A stretch of DNA of 43,297 nucleotides from Candidatus Sericytochromatia bacterium (lineage in GTDB: Bacteria; Cyanobacteriota; Sericytochromatia; UBA7694), in contig JACYMC010000118.1 in assembly GCA_015272195.1 (NCBI GenBank), positions 1 through 43,297 on the forward strand, read 5' to 3'. Position 1 is the stretch's first letter. Each line of letters opens with the position of its first letter. The notes under the pieces were generated by a model that had not been told where the DNA came from, did no database searches, and saw only the letters and a list, made by a program, of their open reading frames with translations. The position numbers were made by a program, and so were the translations under genes. Positions 43,187-43,297 of the stretch are shown piece after piece.

Positions 43187-43297
43187 GGGTAGTGCCTTGG
43201 AAGTCATGATGGGTTATAATTGGGAAAATCAAGAGGTGTCCTATGTTCCTTTGTCCAAGTTGCCAATCGGCCAATACTGTCAAAAATGGCCATATTC
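43187..43297 (+). mobile_element. Left end of an IS1-type insertion sequence, cut by the window edge
   Basis: A probable terminal repeat, starting GGTAGTGCCTTGGAAG near 43187, fits IS1-family ends (GGnnnTG). Inside lies an ATG reading into an InsA-like zinc-finger protein. The right end and target duplication are outside the window. Confidence 0.65.
43243..43297 (+). CDS. IS1-type transposase zinc-finger N-terminus (partial)
   Basis: Only 18 residues are visible: MFLCPSCQSANTVKNGHI. CPSCxS followed by VKNGH is the InsA-like zinc-ribbon start of IS1-family transposases. AAGAGGTG lies 6 to 8 bases before the ATG, and a TATAAT is at 43215-43220. The remainder is beyond the window. Confidence 0.75.
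   Translation, partial: MFLCPSCQSANTVKNGHI

Noticed and set aside
1-43297. tRNA, rRNA, CRISPR arrays or known riboswitches
   Set aside because: None could be recognised by eye; a covariance search would be needed to exclude weak cases.

Overview
The window is about 43.3 kb of compact bacterial DNA. It holds roughly 35 protein genes on both strands, with no rRNA, tRNA or CRISPR array seen. Many neighbouring genes are coupled by ATGA, TGATG or stop/stop overlaps. Several features suggest a Gram-negative-type (diderm) bacterium near the Cyanobacteria/Melainabacteria/Sericytochromatia side of the tree: many lipobox lipoproteins, signal peptidase II, a Slt-type transglycosylase, an AMIN plus phosphodiester-glycosidase protein, a DUF2993 protein, SpoVS, and direct repeats resembling cyanobacterial PHO boxes. 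That placement is an inference and no marker here settles it.

Layout, left part: 1-1855 carries the 3' part of a phosphodiester glycosidase and a small coupled gene. 1862-2779 (minus) is a glycine-rich putative membrane-active protein. 3011-7946 is a plus-strand metabolic cluster: ornithine aminotransferase, PQQ-type propeller, nadC, and an ALDH8-like aldehyde dehydrogenase. 7861-11373 (minus) has a TIM-barrel-like protein, a TolB-like propeller lipoprotein and a repeat-rich lipoprotein. 11537-13857 has an envelope protein and an HtrA/Deg protease. 13869-17000 (minus) has a deoxynucleoside kinase, a Slt-like lytic transglycosylase and an O-methyltransferase.

Middle part: 17001-17431 is non-coding with an orphan terminator. 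17432-19648 holds two paralogous lipoproteins, the first broken by a frameshift at a C tract. 19645-23201 has a small minus gene, a TPR protein and a TPR/GT41-like glycosyltransferase. 23198-24046 is an isolated flagellar hook/rod-like protein. 24388-25587 is a second glycine-rich putative membrane-active protein with an internal duplication. 25584-32534 is a long minus-strand run that reads efp, a UvrD/AddB-like ATPase, an AidB-like acyl-CoA dehydrogenase, a PhyH-like oxygenase, spoVS, DUF2993 and a GT2 glycosyltransferase.

Right part: 32632-33910 has an NlpC/P60 peptidase and lspA. 34119-36466 has a small membrane protein coupled to an ankyrin-repeat protein. 36553-36867 is an internally deleted MerR/TipAS gene. 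36963-40059 is pheS-pheT, with a PheT that lacks the tRNA-binding OB domain. 40075-43072 (minus) has two lipoproteins, one a phospholipase-D-like enzyme. The right edge enters an IS1-type insertion sequence.

The most interesting signal is a set of TTAACC-like heptamers repeated at exactly 11 or 22 bp upstream of five surface or membrane-protein genes. This suggests a shared PhoB/OmpR-type regulon. Other points are the frameshifted lipoprotein beside its intact paralogue, the shortened PheT, the minimal MerR/TipAS gene, predicted leaderless genes and a non-AUG-started glycosyltransferase.
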